Assembly: GCA_934546745.1 (NCBI GenBank)
Contig: CAKTDV010000007.1
Location: forward strand, 49,899 to 113,898
From: an uncultured Desulfovibrio sp.
GTDB lineage: Bacteria > Desulfobacterota > Desulfovibrionia > Desulfovibrionales > Desulfovibrionaceae
Length of the DNA: 64,000 nt
Reading direction: 5' to 3'
The stretch's first letter is position 1. Every line of letters starts with the position of its first letter. The notes under the pieces are model-generated. The model saw only the letters and a program-made list of their open reading frames with translations. It was not told the DNA's origin and did no database searches. Position numbers and translations under genes: made by a program. Of this stretch, positions 16,226-23,941 are shown piece after piece.

Positions 16226-16866
16226 GGCGGCATATCTTTTTCGATCTGGACGGGACGCTTACCCATTCCGCGCCGGGCATCCTCAATTCCCTGCGCCATG
16301 CCTTTGCCGCGTTCGGGCCTGTGCCGTCCGGGGAGGCGCTGCGTTCCTGTATCGGGCCGCCCCTGCGGGAGAGCTTTGCCCGCCTGCTTTCTCCCGGCGC
16401 GGATGTGGAAAAGGCCGTGACCCTCTACCGCGCCTACTTCAGCGAGCGCGGCCTGTTTGAGAATTCCGTCTACCCCGGCATTCCCGCCATGCTGCAACGC
16501 CTCTCCGCACAGGCCAGCCTCTATCTGGCGACCTCAAAGCCGGAGGTCTTTGCCGTGCGCATCATGGATCACTTTGCGTTGAGCCCGTTTTTCAGCGGTC
16601 TGCACGGGGCCGATCTGAACGGACCGCGGCACGACAAGGATGACGTGCTGCGCCATGCGCTTTCCCGCCATGCCGTCGATCCCCTGGATGCCCTCATGGT
16701 TGGCGATCGCCGCCATGACGTGGAGGGCGCGCGCGCCGTGGGCCTCCCCTGCGTGGGGGTGGCCTACGGCTACGGTGGCCGTGCCGAACTGGAAGCCGCG
16801 GGCGCGGCGGCGGTTGTGGACGACGTGCCGTCGCTGGAACGGCTGCTGCGCGGCGGTGGGCTGTGA
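16222..16866 (+). CDS. HAD-IA (Gph-like) phosphatase
   Basis: This is a 214-residue HAD hydrolase with motif I FFDLDGTLTHSA, motif II LATSKPE, and motifs III/IV in DKDDVLRHAL and MVGDRRHDVEGA. The helical cap of the C1 type is typical of phosphoglycolate phosphatase and pyrophosphatase PpaX. It overlaps the HAD-IIA gene by 4 bases, so two unrelated HAD classes form one transcript. The substrate is unknown. A strong terminator follows 14 bases after the stop codon. Confidence 0.9.
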   Translation: MRRHIFFDLDGTLTHSAPGILNSLRHAFAAFGPVPSGEALRSCIGPPLRESFARLLSPGADVEKAVTLYRAYFSERGLFENSVYPGIPAMLQRLSAQASLYLATSKPEVFAVRIMDHFALSPFFSGLHGADLNGPRHDKDDVLRHALSRHAVDPLDALMVGDRRHDVEGARAVGLPCVGVAYGYGGRAELEAAGAAAVVDDVPSLERLLRGGGL

Positions 16867-16880
16867 TCGCTCCGGATGCA

Positions 16881-16912
16881 AAAAGGGGAACCCCCGGAGG
16901 GGTTCCCCTTTT
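16881..16912. terminator. Bidirectional terminator between HAD and porin genes
   Basis: The stem AAAAGGGGAACCCC with loop CGGA and arm GGGGTTCCCCTTTT is flanked by A and T runs, so it can work for the plus-strand HAD genes and for the convergent porin gene. Confidence 0.9.
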
Positions 16913-16937
16913 GTAAAAAAGCCTTCAGGCCTACAGG

Positions 16938-18446
16938 TTAGAAGCTGTAGGTGAAGGTCAGGTCGGCGGACCACATGTCCTGCTTGCTGTAGGAATTGCC
17001 GGCGTGATCCCACGTGTCGTTGTCCATCATGTTGACGGCGTAGGCCAGCTCCAGACCCATCTTCAGGTTTTCGTAGATCTGGTAGTAGGTGTTCACGTTG
17101 AATTCGAGGATGCTGTCCTTTTCGGTCAGATACAGATCCTTCTTGTTGCTCTGCCAGGGAGCCCCGGCGTTGAAGCCGCCGTTGACTTCGTTGAAGGCGC
17201 TGGCGTAGCGGGCCATCTTGCGATCGTTGGTACCGCCGTAGTAGGCCACGCGCAGGGTGTGCTTCAGATCTTCCATGAAGGACAGATCCTTCACCTGGAG
17301 ACCGATACCCCAGGAGCCGTCGAGGGAGAGCTTCAGGTCGGTATAGCCGCCGGTGTAGGCGACGTCTTCGCCCACCAGGCTGGTGAGCTTCTGTTCGGCG
17401 TAGAGGTAGGGCATCCGTTCGGAGCCGTTCTTGATGTTGCTGTCGTCGCCGGAGCCGTACCAGCCGAAGATGCCGGGAGTACCCCAATCCATCTTGTATT
17501 CGACAAGGGCCTTCACCAACCAGCCTTCACGCTGGGAGTTGGCGCGCACGGAATAGGCGGGAGCGCCTTCGTACATGCGGGTAGCGAAGTAGCGGCCCAT
17601 TTTTTCGACATAACCGTAGTTGACGTCGAATTCGATGTTGATGGGATCAAGGGCGGTCACCTTGATGGGCAGGCCAGCCCAGAACATGGCGCCGTAGGGC
17701 TTGGCGGTCGTGGAAGCGCCGGGATAGCCGAAGGGATAGTTGCCTAGGCCGGCAACGGTGTCGATGCCGGTCTTGCCGTATTCGGAAGCGCCGAAGGTGT
17801 TCTTGCCGCGCATGCCGTACATGGCCCACGGGGTCACCTGCACGCCGTCAAAGCTCAGCGGCAGGGACAGCATGAACAGATCCATGTTGTCCAGATACTG
17901 GGCGTTCTTGCCGTTGACGCCACCGTAGTTGTCATTGTAGGGGCGGGCCCACATGGCGGTCAGGCCGACGTTTTCGTTGAACTGATAGGAGGCTACGATG
18001 GCGGCGGTATCCGTGTTGTGCAGTACATTGCCGGAACCGACGGCGTTGGGCAGGCTGATGTTCTGGAGACCCATGCGGATCTTCAGGTCGGTCTGGGGCA
18101 CGATCCAGTCGAGGTAGGCCTGACGGACCTTCACCACCGTGCCGTCAGCGCCCATGGCGCCGCCGTCGCTGCCCTTGCCCCAGTTCTGATGGCCGATTTC
18201 AAAGAACACGGTGCCGGACAGGGCTTCGGAAGCCACAGCGTCCAACTGCAGACGGACGCGCTGGCGCGCCTTGAAAATATCATTGGTATCCGTGTGGCTG
18301 CCGTTCGTTTTCTCGGTCATGGTGGAATCGCCGGCGGCAAAGCCGAACTGCCACTGACCCTTGGCCTTGAAATCAACAGCGCTGGCACACGTGGCGGCTC
18401 CCATCACCATGGCGGCGGCAAGCGCAAGCGTCGTAAGCTTTTTCAT
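16938..18446 (-). CDS. Desulfovibrio-type outer-membrane homotrimeric porin
   Basis: This is a 502-residue outer-membrane beta-barrel. The signal peptide is clear (KKLTTLALAAAMVMG, cleavage after ATCASA), mature DFKAKGQWQFGF follows, and the protein ends in TFTYSF with the C-terminal aromatic needed for barrel assembly. Alternating strands and segments such as VKVRQAYLDWIVP and IRMGLQNISLP are typical of the abundant major porin family of Desulfovibrionales. It is a single-gene unit: terminator downstream and long leader upstream. It is probably highly expressed and is the best taxonomic clue in the window. Confidence 0.95.
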   Translation of the reverse strand: MKKLTTLALAAAMVMGAATCASAVDFKAKGQWQFGFAAGDSTMTEKTNGSHTDTNDIFKARQRVRLQLDAVASEALSGTVFFEIGHQNWGKGSDGGAMGADGTVVKVRQAYLDWIVPQTDLKIRMGLQNISLPNAVGSGNVLHNTDTAAIVASYQFNENVGLTAMWARPYNDNYGGVNGKNAQYLDNMDLFMLSLPLSFDGVQVTPWAMYGMRGKNTFGASEYGKTGIDTVAGLGNYPFGYPGASTTAKPYGAMFWAGLPIKVTALDPINIEFDVNYGYVEKMGRYFATRMYEGAPAYSVRANSQREGWLVKALVEYKMDWGTPGIFGWYGSGDDSNIKNGSERMPYLYAEQKLTSLVGEDVAYTGGYTDLKLSLDGSWGIGLQVKDLSFMEDLKHTLRVAYYGGTNDRKMARYASAFNEVNGGFNAGAPWQSNKKDLYLTEKDSILEFNVNTYYQIYENLKMGLELAYAVNMMDNDTWDHAGNSYSKQDMWSADLTFTYSF

Positions 18447-18662
18447 GACATACCTTCCTTACTTCTTTTACTGACATCTCTTGGGGCTTTCGCCCATACC
18501 CGTCGGGGCCTTCCTTTTCTCCGGCATATGCCGGGAGTCGAACAGCTGTGTTCCACTCACCGCGGGTAGCCTCCAGCTTTCCCTTGGTTGTCAAAATTTT
18601 TATACCCCTTTCACGGCTTTGTCAAAAAGAAAAATCCGTGTGGGGGCGTTTTTTTTTTTTTT
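18447..18662 (-). promoter_or_regulatory. Porin promoter, long leader and 14-base T tract
   Basis: On the minus strand TTGACA (18625-18620) and TATAAA (18604-18599) are separated by 15 bases; an overlapping AT-rich box allows 17. About 24 bases upstream lies a run of 14 T on the plus strand (18649-18662, poly-A on the coding strand), which could act as an UP-element. The roughly 145-base leader has two stem-loops, around 18519-18537 (CCGG-CATATG-CCGG) and near 18482-18495 (GGGC-TTTC-GCCC), and a GGAAG before the start. The rest of the gap up to 18788 is AT-rich with no gene. Confidence 0.6.
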
Positions 18663-18788
18663 CTTTTTTATCCTTGTATATCAATGAGATAGCGTATTTT
18701 TTACGTGGGTTGGCGCGTTTTGCCCCCAGAGGGCGCGCGAAAAAAGATTCGGGCGTTTTTTATGGCGGCGCGATCGGGGGCCGGTGTG

Positions 18789-20537
18789 TCAGCGCCGCGC
18801 CATGAGGCGCAGGGACGGCCGGGAGAAGCGATCCCAGTCGGCGTTGAGCTCCAGACCGGGGACGAGCGCGCGCACCACGGGAATGGCGAAATCGTCGCGT
18901 GTCAGATCCACATAGACCGGCGTTCTGCCGTGGGCGCGCAGGACGGCTTCCAGCAGGCGCAGGTTGTCGTGCGGGGAGGGCAGGCTGTAGTCCGGCAGAT
19001 CCTCCAGCACGCGCACCGGCAGGTTGCCCAGGGCCGGGCCTGTGGGGCCGCCGTGGGGGTAGGGCCACGGCGTTTCCGTCAGCGCCGCCAGCGCCGCCCG
19101 CGCGCCGCACAGGTGCGCTCCCGTGGCGCGTGCCACCTGTCCGCGTGGCCCCATGACAAAACATTGATAGGCGGGAACCCCCAGTTCCGTCGTGATGTCC
19201 TGAAACTGCACCTGTACGCCGCGCGCGGCGTAGTCGTCCAGCAGGGCCTGAAGGCGGGGGTCGCGCGAGGCCAGGCGAAAGCAGTGCTCCCTGCGGAACG
19301 GCGTCGTGGCTTCCGCGTCGCGCTCGATGATTTCCGTCAGCGCCGCGACGCGGGCCTCTTCCATAATATTGCCCGAGGCCAGCCCGGTGGAGCCGCCCGC
19401 CAGAAAAATGGACGGTTCGTCGGCATTGAAGAAGAGGAAGACGGCCTGCGCCGGAACAAGGACGCCGTTACCGGCGGGATCCTTCCCGGAGAGCCAGTAG
19501 AGAGGGGCGTCAGGCGCGGGGGCCTCCAGCGGCAGCGCGTCGGGGGCGAGGAAGGATCGGCCTTCGGCCTCCAGAGACGCGCGGGAGGCGCGCAGCAGGG
19601 GCAGCGGCGTCGCCCGTTGCAGGATTTCCACGGCGTCGTGCGCGCCTTTGCCTACGCTGACATAGGCGCTGGCGCGCTCCACGATTTCCATGGCGTAGGA
19701 GGCGCGCGCTCCGGCCAGCGACAGGCCGCGCCCGTAGGCCGTCGCCTGCCCCCGCGCATGCCAGTGGTGCCGTCCCGCATCGCAGCGCATGTCCATCCGC
19801 CAGTGGTGCAGCAGGGCAATGGGCGAAAGGGATGCCTCGTGCCGCATTTCCTGCCCGGCAAGGATGCCGGCCTCCATAAGCGCGTCCATGGCCCGCAGGT
19901 AGGTTTCCTGGGCGGGGGGGCGTTCCCAGGCCGGAGAGGGGGGCGTGCCGTCCGGCGGAAGGCCCTTGCGCCAGTCCGCGCACAGCCGCTCCAGCGCGGG
20001 CGCGGCGTCCGCCATGCGCTGGCGTTCCGCCGCCACGGCGTCCGCCGGAAAAAGCGGGGGCGGCAACGCTTCCGTGTCGTCGGGATGGGGCAGGGCGTGA
20101 TGTTCCAGAATGTTGCCCGCCCAGACGTCGTTCCAGGCCCGTGTCGCGGCAGCGTCGTCACAGGTGGCCGCCCGCAGGTAGATAGCCGGGGTGGCGTGGG
20201 CCAGCCGTCGCGCCGCGTCGGCGGGAAACGCCGCGCAGACCTCCGCCTTTGCCCCATCGAGAACGCCGCACTCCAGCAGCAGCGCCGCCAGCGCCGGGCG
20301 CGGGAAGCGCGTCCCGTCCCAGGCTTTCCCGGCCAGCTTCCGTAATTCCTCCGGGCTTTTTCCGTGCAGCAGGCGCAGGCAGTGAAGATGCAGAAAATCG
20401 TCCCAGGGGGTGTTTTCCAGCCGCCGCAACGCCTGATCCTCGTCCAGCCCCTGGGGTTCGCAGGAGAAGTAGCCGGTGGTGGCTTCGGTCTGGGCGTGCG
20501 TATAGGCGTATTCCAGCAAGGGCGGGCTTTCGGTCAT
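18789..20537 (-). CDS. Stand-alone YcaO-domain protein
   Basis: This is a 582-residue protein with a YcaO cyclodehydratase-like fold in its second half: GRGLSLAGARASYAMEIVERAS near residue 275, quoted here as GRGLSLAGAR and MEIVERAS, and the later SGNIMEEARVAALTEIIERD with the ExxER ATP/Mg site. The first 200 residues are helical and may be a separate domain. YcaO proteins use ATP to activate backbone amides; they make azolines or thioamides in RiPPs, and some, such as E. coli YcaO, affect S12 methylthiolation. No peptide precursor, dehydrogenase or TfuA gene is adjacent. The start ATG 20537 has AAGGA upstream. The substrate is unknown. Confidence 0.85.
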   Translation of the reverse strand: MTESPPLLEYAYTHAQTEATTGYFSCEPQGLDEDQALRRLENTPWDDFLHLHCLRLLHGKSPEELRKLAGKAWDGTRFPRPALAALLLECGVLDGAKAEVCAAFPADAARRLAHATPAIYLRAATCDDAAATRAWNDVWAGNILEHHALPHPDDTEALPPPLFPADAVAAERQRMADAAPALERLCADWRKGLPPDGTPPSPAWERPPAQETYLRAMDALMEAGILAGQEMRHEASLSPIALLHHWRMDMRCDAGRHHWHARGQATAYGRGLSLAGARASYAMEIVERASAYVSVGKGAHDAVEILQRATPLPLLRASRASLEAEGRSFLAPDALPLEAPAPDAPLYWLSGKDPAGNGVLVPAQAVFLFFNADEPSIFLAGGSTGLASGNIMEEARVAALTEIIERDAEATTPFRREHCFRLASRDPRLQALLDDYAARGVQVQFQDITTELGVPAYQCFVMGPRGQVARATGAHLCGARAALAALTETPWPYPHGGPTGPALGNLPVRVLEDLPDYSLPSPHDNLRLLEAVLRAHGRTPVYVDLTRDDFAIPVVRALVPGLELNADWDRFSRPSLRLMARR

Positions 20538-20561
20538 GGCATTTCCTTCCTACGGTAACAG

Positions 20562-20588
20562 AAAAGCCCGTATCTCCTGATACGGGCT
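20562..20588 (-). terminator. Terminator after tRNA-His
   Basis: On the minus strand the stem AGCCCGTATC-loop-GATACGGGCT is followed by TTTTCT, directly 3' of the tRNA gene and before the YcaO start. Confidence 0.85.
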
Positions 20589-20597
20589 TGGAATTGC

Positions 20598-20674
20598 TGG
20601 GGCGAAAGATGGGACTTGAACCCACGGCCACCTGGGCCACAACCAGGTGCTCTACCAACTGAGCTACTTCCGCC
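20598..20674 (-). tRNA. tRNA-His (anticodon GTG), CCA encoded
   Basis: The cloverleaf folds with a 7-bp acceptor stem (GCGGAAG with CTTTCGC), D-arm AGCTCAGTTGGTAGAGC, anticodon arm CCTGG-TTGTGGC-CCAGG with anticodon GTG, and T-arm GTGGGTTCAAGTCCCA. The extra 5' G and the C discriminator are the identity elements of tRNA-His. The 3' CCA is present in the DNA (20598-20600). Confidence 0.95.
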
Positions 20675-20690
20675 GTTTGGTGTGAAAGTG

Positions 20691-20719
20691 CTTTTACGCG
20701 ACGTTGGCGGAGTTGGCAA
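20691..20719 (-). promoter_or_regulatory. Promoter of tRNA-His
   Basis: On the minus strand TTGCCA (20719-20714), a 17-base spacer and TAAAAG (20696-20691) precede the mature tRNA 5' end by about 17 bases. Confidence 0.6.
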
Positions 20720-20889
20720 GCGTTTTTTTCAAAAAAAGCTGTTCTGGATTTTTTCTGGAAAAAGCGTACCGTCTCAGACGGGGGCCAGGACCGTTTCCCC
20801 CGCATTCTCCAAGGTTCCCCAGGATTCCGCCAGACCGCGCCCGCGTGGCGGCGGATCGATCCCCCTACCACCACACCATCAGAGGACGC

Positions 20890-22140
20890 ATGGACAAGCT
20901 TCTCATCGAAGGCGGCGCGCGCCTTGAAGGCGCCGTCGAGGTTGGCGGCTCCAAAAACGCCGCGCTGCCCATTCTCTTCGGGACCATCCTGCTGGACGGC
21001 CCCATGACGTTCACCAATGTCCCTGACCTGCGCGACATCCACACCACCCTCACCCTGCTGGGGATGCTCGGTTGCCCCTGCGCCCATGAAAACCGCGTGG
21101 TGCGGGCTGATCCCGGACGCCTCAGGGACGAGGCCCCCTACGATCTTGTGCGCACCATGCGCGCTTCGGTTCTCTGTCTCGGCCCGCTGCTGGCCCGCAT
21201 CGGCAAGGCGCGCGTCGCCCTGCCGGGCGGCTGCGCCATCGGCGCGCGCCCCGTGGATCAGCACCTCAAGGGGCTGGAAAAGATGGGCGCGCATTTTGAG
21301 CTTGAGAACGGGTATATCCTGGGACGGTGCGACGGGCTCAGGGGCGCGCGCATCACCTTTGACATGCCGACGGTGGGAGGCACGGAAAACCTGCTCATGG
21401 CCGCCACGCTGGCCGACGGGGAGACCGTGCTGGAAAACTGCGCCCGCGAGCCTGAGGTGGTGGATCTTGCCCGTTTTCTGCGCCATTGCGGCGCGCGTAT
21501 CGAGGGCGAGGGCAGCGGTACCATCACGGTGCGCGGGGTGTCCGGCCTGCGTGGCTCCAGCTATGCCGTCATGCCCGATCGCATCGAGGCCGGGACCTTT
21601 CTTGCCGCGGCCGCCGTTACCGGTGGCGATCTGCTGGTGCGGGGCTGCCCCTATGAGGAGCTGGAAGCCGTGATCCTCAAGCTGCGGGATATGGGCCTGC
21701 GCATTGAGCGGACGCCCGGGGGCGTCCGCGCCGCCTGCGACGGCCCGTTGCGGGGAACGGAGGTGAAGACCCAGCCCTATCCCGGTTTTCCCACGGACAT
21801 GCAGGCGCAGATCATGGCCGTCATGGCGCTGGCCAGGGGAACGAGCGTGGTGGAGGAACGGATTTTTGAGAACCGTTTCATGCATGTGCTGGAGCTGGTC
21901 CGTCTTGGCGCGGACATCAGGGTTTCCGGGCGCACGGCCATGATCCGCGGCGTGGAGAGGCTCACCGGCGCTCCGGTCATGGCGTCGGATCTGCGCGCCA
22001 GCGCGTCGCTCGTGCTGGCGGGCCTGGCCGCCCGCGGCCTGACGGAAGTCCGGCGCATCTACCATCTGGATCGCGGCTATGAGCGCATTGAAGAGAAGCT
22101 GAACGCCGTGGGCGCGCGCATTCGCCGCGTCCGGGACTGA
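20890..22140 (+). CDS. murA: UDP-N-acetylglucosamine 1-carboxyvinyltransferase
   Basis: MurA adds enolpyruvate to UDP-GlcNAc, the first committed step of peptidoglycan synthesis. The 416-residue protein has the substrate-binding VGGSKNAALPIL at the N-terminus and the active-site loop GGCAIGARPVDQH with the catalytic cysteine, so it should be fosfomycin-sensitive in principle. It also has GTENLLMAATLA, GFPTDMQAQ and DRGYERIEEKL. I use ATG 20890 (MDKLLIEGGARL) because the residues encoded upstream are unlike MurA and cover promoter-like sequence. The BON lipoprotein gene follows after 24 bases. Confidence 0.97.
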   Translation: MDKLLIEGGARLEGAVEVGGSKNAALPILFGTILLDGPMTFTNVPDLRDIHTTLTLLGMLGCPCAHENRVVRADPGRLRDEAPYDLVRTMRASVLCLGPLLARIGKARVALPGGCAIGARPVDQHLKGLEKMGAHFELENGYILGRCDGLRGARITFDMPTVGGTENLLMAATLADGETVLENCAREPEVVDLARFLRHCGARIEGEGSGTITVRGVSGLRGSSYAVMPDRIEAGTFLAAAAVTGGDLLVRGCPYEELEAVILKLRDMGLRIERTPGGVRAACDGPLRGTEVKTQPYPGFPTDMQAQIMAVMALARGTSVVEERIFENRFMHVLELVRLGADIRVSGRTAMIRGVERLTGAPVMASDLRASASLVLAGLAARGLTEVRRIYHLDRGYERIEEKLNAVGARIRRVRD

Positions 22141-22164
22141 ATCCAACGTAACGGAGGGATTGCC

Positions 22165-22743
22165 ATGCCCCGTCTTCCGCTCTGCCTGCTGGTTTTCTGC
22201 TGCCTTTTCCTGAACGGCTGCAACGTCGCCTATGGCGTCTACGATGACAAGCGCCTGACCGGCACCATTGCCGAGGACAAGAGCATCGCCACCGCCATCA
22301 AGACGGATCTGCTGAACCACAACTTCAGCGACGGCTGGGACATTTCCGTCTATTGCTACTACGGCCACGTGTTCCTTGTGGGGGAAGCGCCCGCCGGCGC
22401 ACGCAACGAGGCCCTCACCATCGCCCGCCGGGACGCGCGCGTGCGATCCGTTCGTACCCACTGGTTCAAGCCGGCTTCCAGCGAAACTTCCGATATGGTT
22501 CTGGCGGCCCGGCTCCGGACGGAGCTCATCAGCGCCAGCAATCTCAGTTCCACACGTATCGACACCAAGGTCAACAGCGGCCGCGTCGTCCTGCTTGGCG
22601 TCGTCGCCAACGACGAGGAACGCGCGCTGGCCGTCCGCACGGCCAAACGCGTCGAGGGCGTCGTTCGCGTTGACAGCTACCTGATGCTGCCTGGGGAGGC
22701 CGTTCCCGCCGCGCCGCGGCGGATGCAGGAAACAGCGCTCTGA
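22165..22743 (+). CDS. BON-domain lipoprotein
   Basis: This is a 192-residue protein with a type II signal peptide; the lipobox is LNGC near residue 19 (LLVFCCLFLNGCNVAYG). Two BON domains follow: one around residues 42-95 (IATAIKTDLLNH to RVRSVRTHW) and one around 108-175 (MVLAARLRTELIS to EGVVRVDSYL). BON domains bind phospholipid, and family members such as DolP/YraP act at the outer membrane. GGAGGG lies upstream of ATG 22165. It is probably co-transcribed with murA, linking two envelope functions. Confidence 0.88.
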   Translation: MPRLPLCLLVFCCLFLNGCNVAYGVYDDKRLTGTIAEDKSIATAIKTDLLNHNFSDGWDISVYCYYGHVFLVGEAPAGARNEALTIARRDARVRSVRTHWFKPASSETSDMVLAARLRTELISASNLSSTRIDTKVNSGRVVLLGVVANDEERALAVRTAKRVEGVVRVDSYLMLPGEAVPAAPRRMQETAL

Positions 22744-22843
22744 TCAGCGCCGGTCACACGGCGTCCACACGCGGGGGATGGCTCTCTCTTCAAAAAGGGG
22801 GAGAACCTTCCCCGCATTCCGTGTTGGGCGCAAAAATGGAAGT

Positions 22844-22887
22844 ATGTTGCCTTGGCAACATGATTCGCACAGCCTTCTTTGTACCGT
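22844..22887 (+). promoter_or_regulatory. Palindromic activator site and -10 box upstream of the Crp/Fnr gene
   Basis: ATGTTGCC-TT-GGCAACAT (22844-22861) is a perfect 8+8 palindrome. TACCGT, a possible -10 box, starts 21 bases after the 16-base core (22882-22887), the geometry of a class II Crp/Fnr promoter with the site centred near -41.5. The regulator starts at 22970. The rest of the gap from 22744 shows no gene. Confidence 0.6.
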
Positions 22888-22969
22888 ATGGCACAAGCCG
22901 CATGTCGCATGGGCAACGTTGATGTGACGCGGCGGCTTTTCATCCGTACCCGCGACGGGAGGAAGTGCC

Positions 22970-23665
22970 ATGTTCTCGTTTACGGAACTGACAAATCTGA
23001 ATCTTTGCTGGAAGGAATTGGCGCAGGAGAATGTCTTCACCTGCAAAAAAGGCTATCGTTTCCCGGCGCAGCACGGATCCATCTATTTTATCCTGCGGGG
23101 GCGCGTCCGCCTTGCCGCCCTGACGCCGGACGGAGAGGAGAAGAACCTCTGGTATTTGCGGGAGGGCTGCTTCTTCAATGAGACGCCCGCCTTTTTGGAA
23201 GGACTCTCCGATGCCTTCATGCATCGGCCGCGGGAGGCCGATGCCGTACCCCCGACGGTGTCCTCCTTTCATGAATGCACGGAAGCCTCCCTGCTGGGCA
23301 CGCTGTCGTTCGCGCGCGTCAGGCAGGTGGGGCTGTGCCGCCCGGAGATGCTCCTCAATCTCTGTCACAGCTTCAGCCTCAAGGTGAGCCTGCTGGCGCA
23401 GAACATGGCCTCGTTCACGCTGGAGACGCCCAAGCGGCGCGTTTACAAATATCTTGCCACACGTATTGAGCCGGGCAGCAATCCGCCCCGGATTCAGCGC
23501 ACCATGTCGTATATCGAACTGGCGAACCTGCTCGGCATGCACCGCATTTCCCTCTACAAAATACTCAACGCCGCCCGGAAGGGCGGTATCCTCGCATTTG
23601 ACAAGAAAGACAATGCCGTCATCGTGTTGCAGCCGGAAATTTTTTTCCGCAATGCGGGCATGTAG
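22970..23665 (+). CDS. Crp/Fnr-family transcriptional regulator
   Basis: This is a 231-residue regulator with an N-terminal cyclic-nucleotide-binding-like beta-roll (FILRGRVRLAALTPDGEEKNLWYL, seen in its parts FILRGRVRLA and EKNLWYLREGCFF). A dimerisation helix and a C-terminal winged helix follow, with recognition segment YIELANLLGMHRISLYKIL. It lacks the N-terminal cysteine cluster of FNR, so it may bind a small ligand or haem instead; scattered cysteines make this uncertain. The start is ATG 22970. Its binding site is probably the palindrome at 22844, and a similar one lies before the downstream permease operon. Confidence 0.88.
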   Translation: MFSFTELTNLNLCWKELAQENVFTCKKGYRFPAQHGSIYFILRGRVRLAALTPDGEEKNLWYLREGCFFNETPAFLEGLSDAFMHRPREADAVPPTVSSFHECTEASLLGTLSFARVRQVGLCRPEMLLNLCHSFSLKVSLLAQNMASFTLETPKRRVYKYLATRIEPGSNPPRIQRTMSYIELANLLGMHRISLYKILNAARKGGILAFDKKDNAVIVLQPEIFFRNAGM

Positions 23666-23754
23666 CGCGGGAGCCGGAAAAAGCGGTGCCGCGCGGAGAG
23701 AGGGCGGCGTGAATCACTGGAAAATTTGTGCCAGACGCGCTTTTTTGTGAAAGA

Positions 23755-23797
23755 TGTTGCAAGGACAACAGGAACCCTCCTGAAAACCTCCTAGTGT
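23755..23797 (+). promoter_or_regulatory. Second palindrome and -10 box, upstream of the permease operon
   Basis: TGTTGCAAGGACAACA (23755-23770) has arms TGTTG and CAACA and matches the first site at 12 of 16 positions. TAGTGT (23792-23797) starts 21 bases downstream, exactly as at the first site. The start codon of the permease is about 138 bases after the implied transcription start. The leader between contains a GC-rich stem near 23852-23880 but no gene. Confidence 0.6.
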
Positions 23798-23941
23798 GAA
23801 ATCAGAAGAAAGGTTGAACGCGCCGCCGGGCGTGAGGCAACCGCAAAAACAGGAGCCCCGCCAGGGGAACGGGCTGTTTCTCCGGCGATACCGTCTTCTT
23901 TTCACACGCAACACGTAACGGGAGAATGCCAAGGAGGATGT

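Noticed and set aside
20158..22461. 767-codon open frame antisense to murA and across tRNA-His
   Set aside because: It runs through a tRNA and a terminator and mirrors murA, so it cannot be a normal gene.
23788..23800. CCTAGTGTGAA as another copy of the metA operator
   Set aside because: Only one half-site of seven bases is shared; no palindrome.
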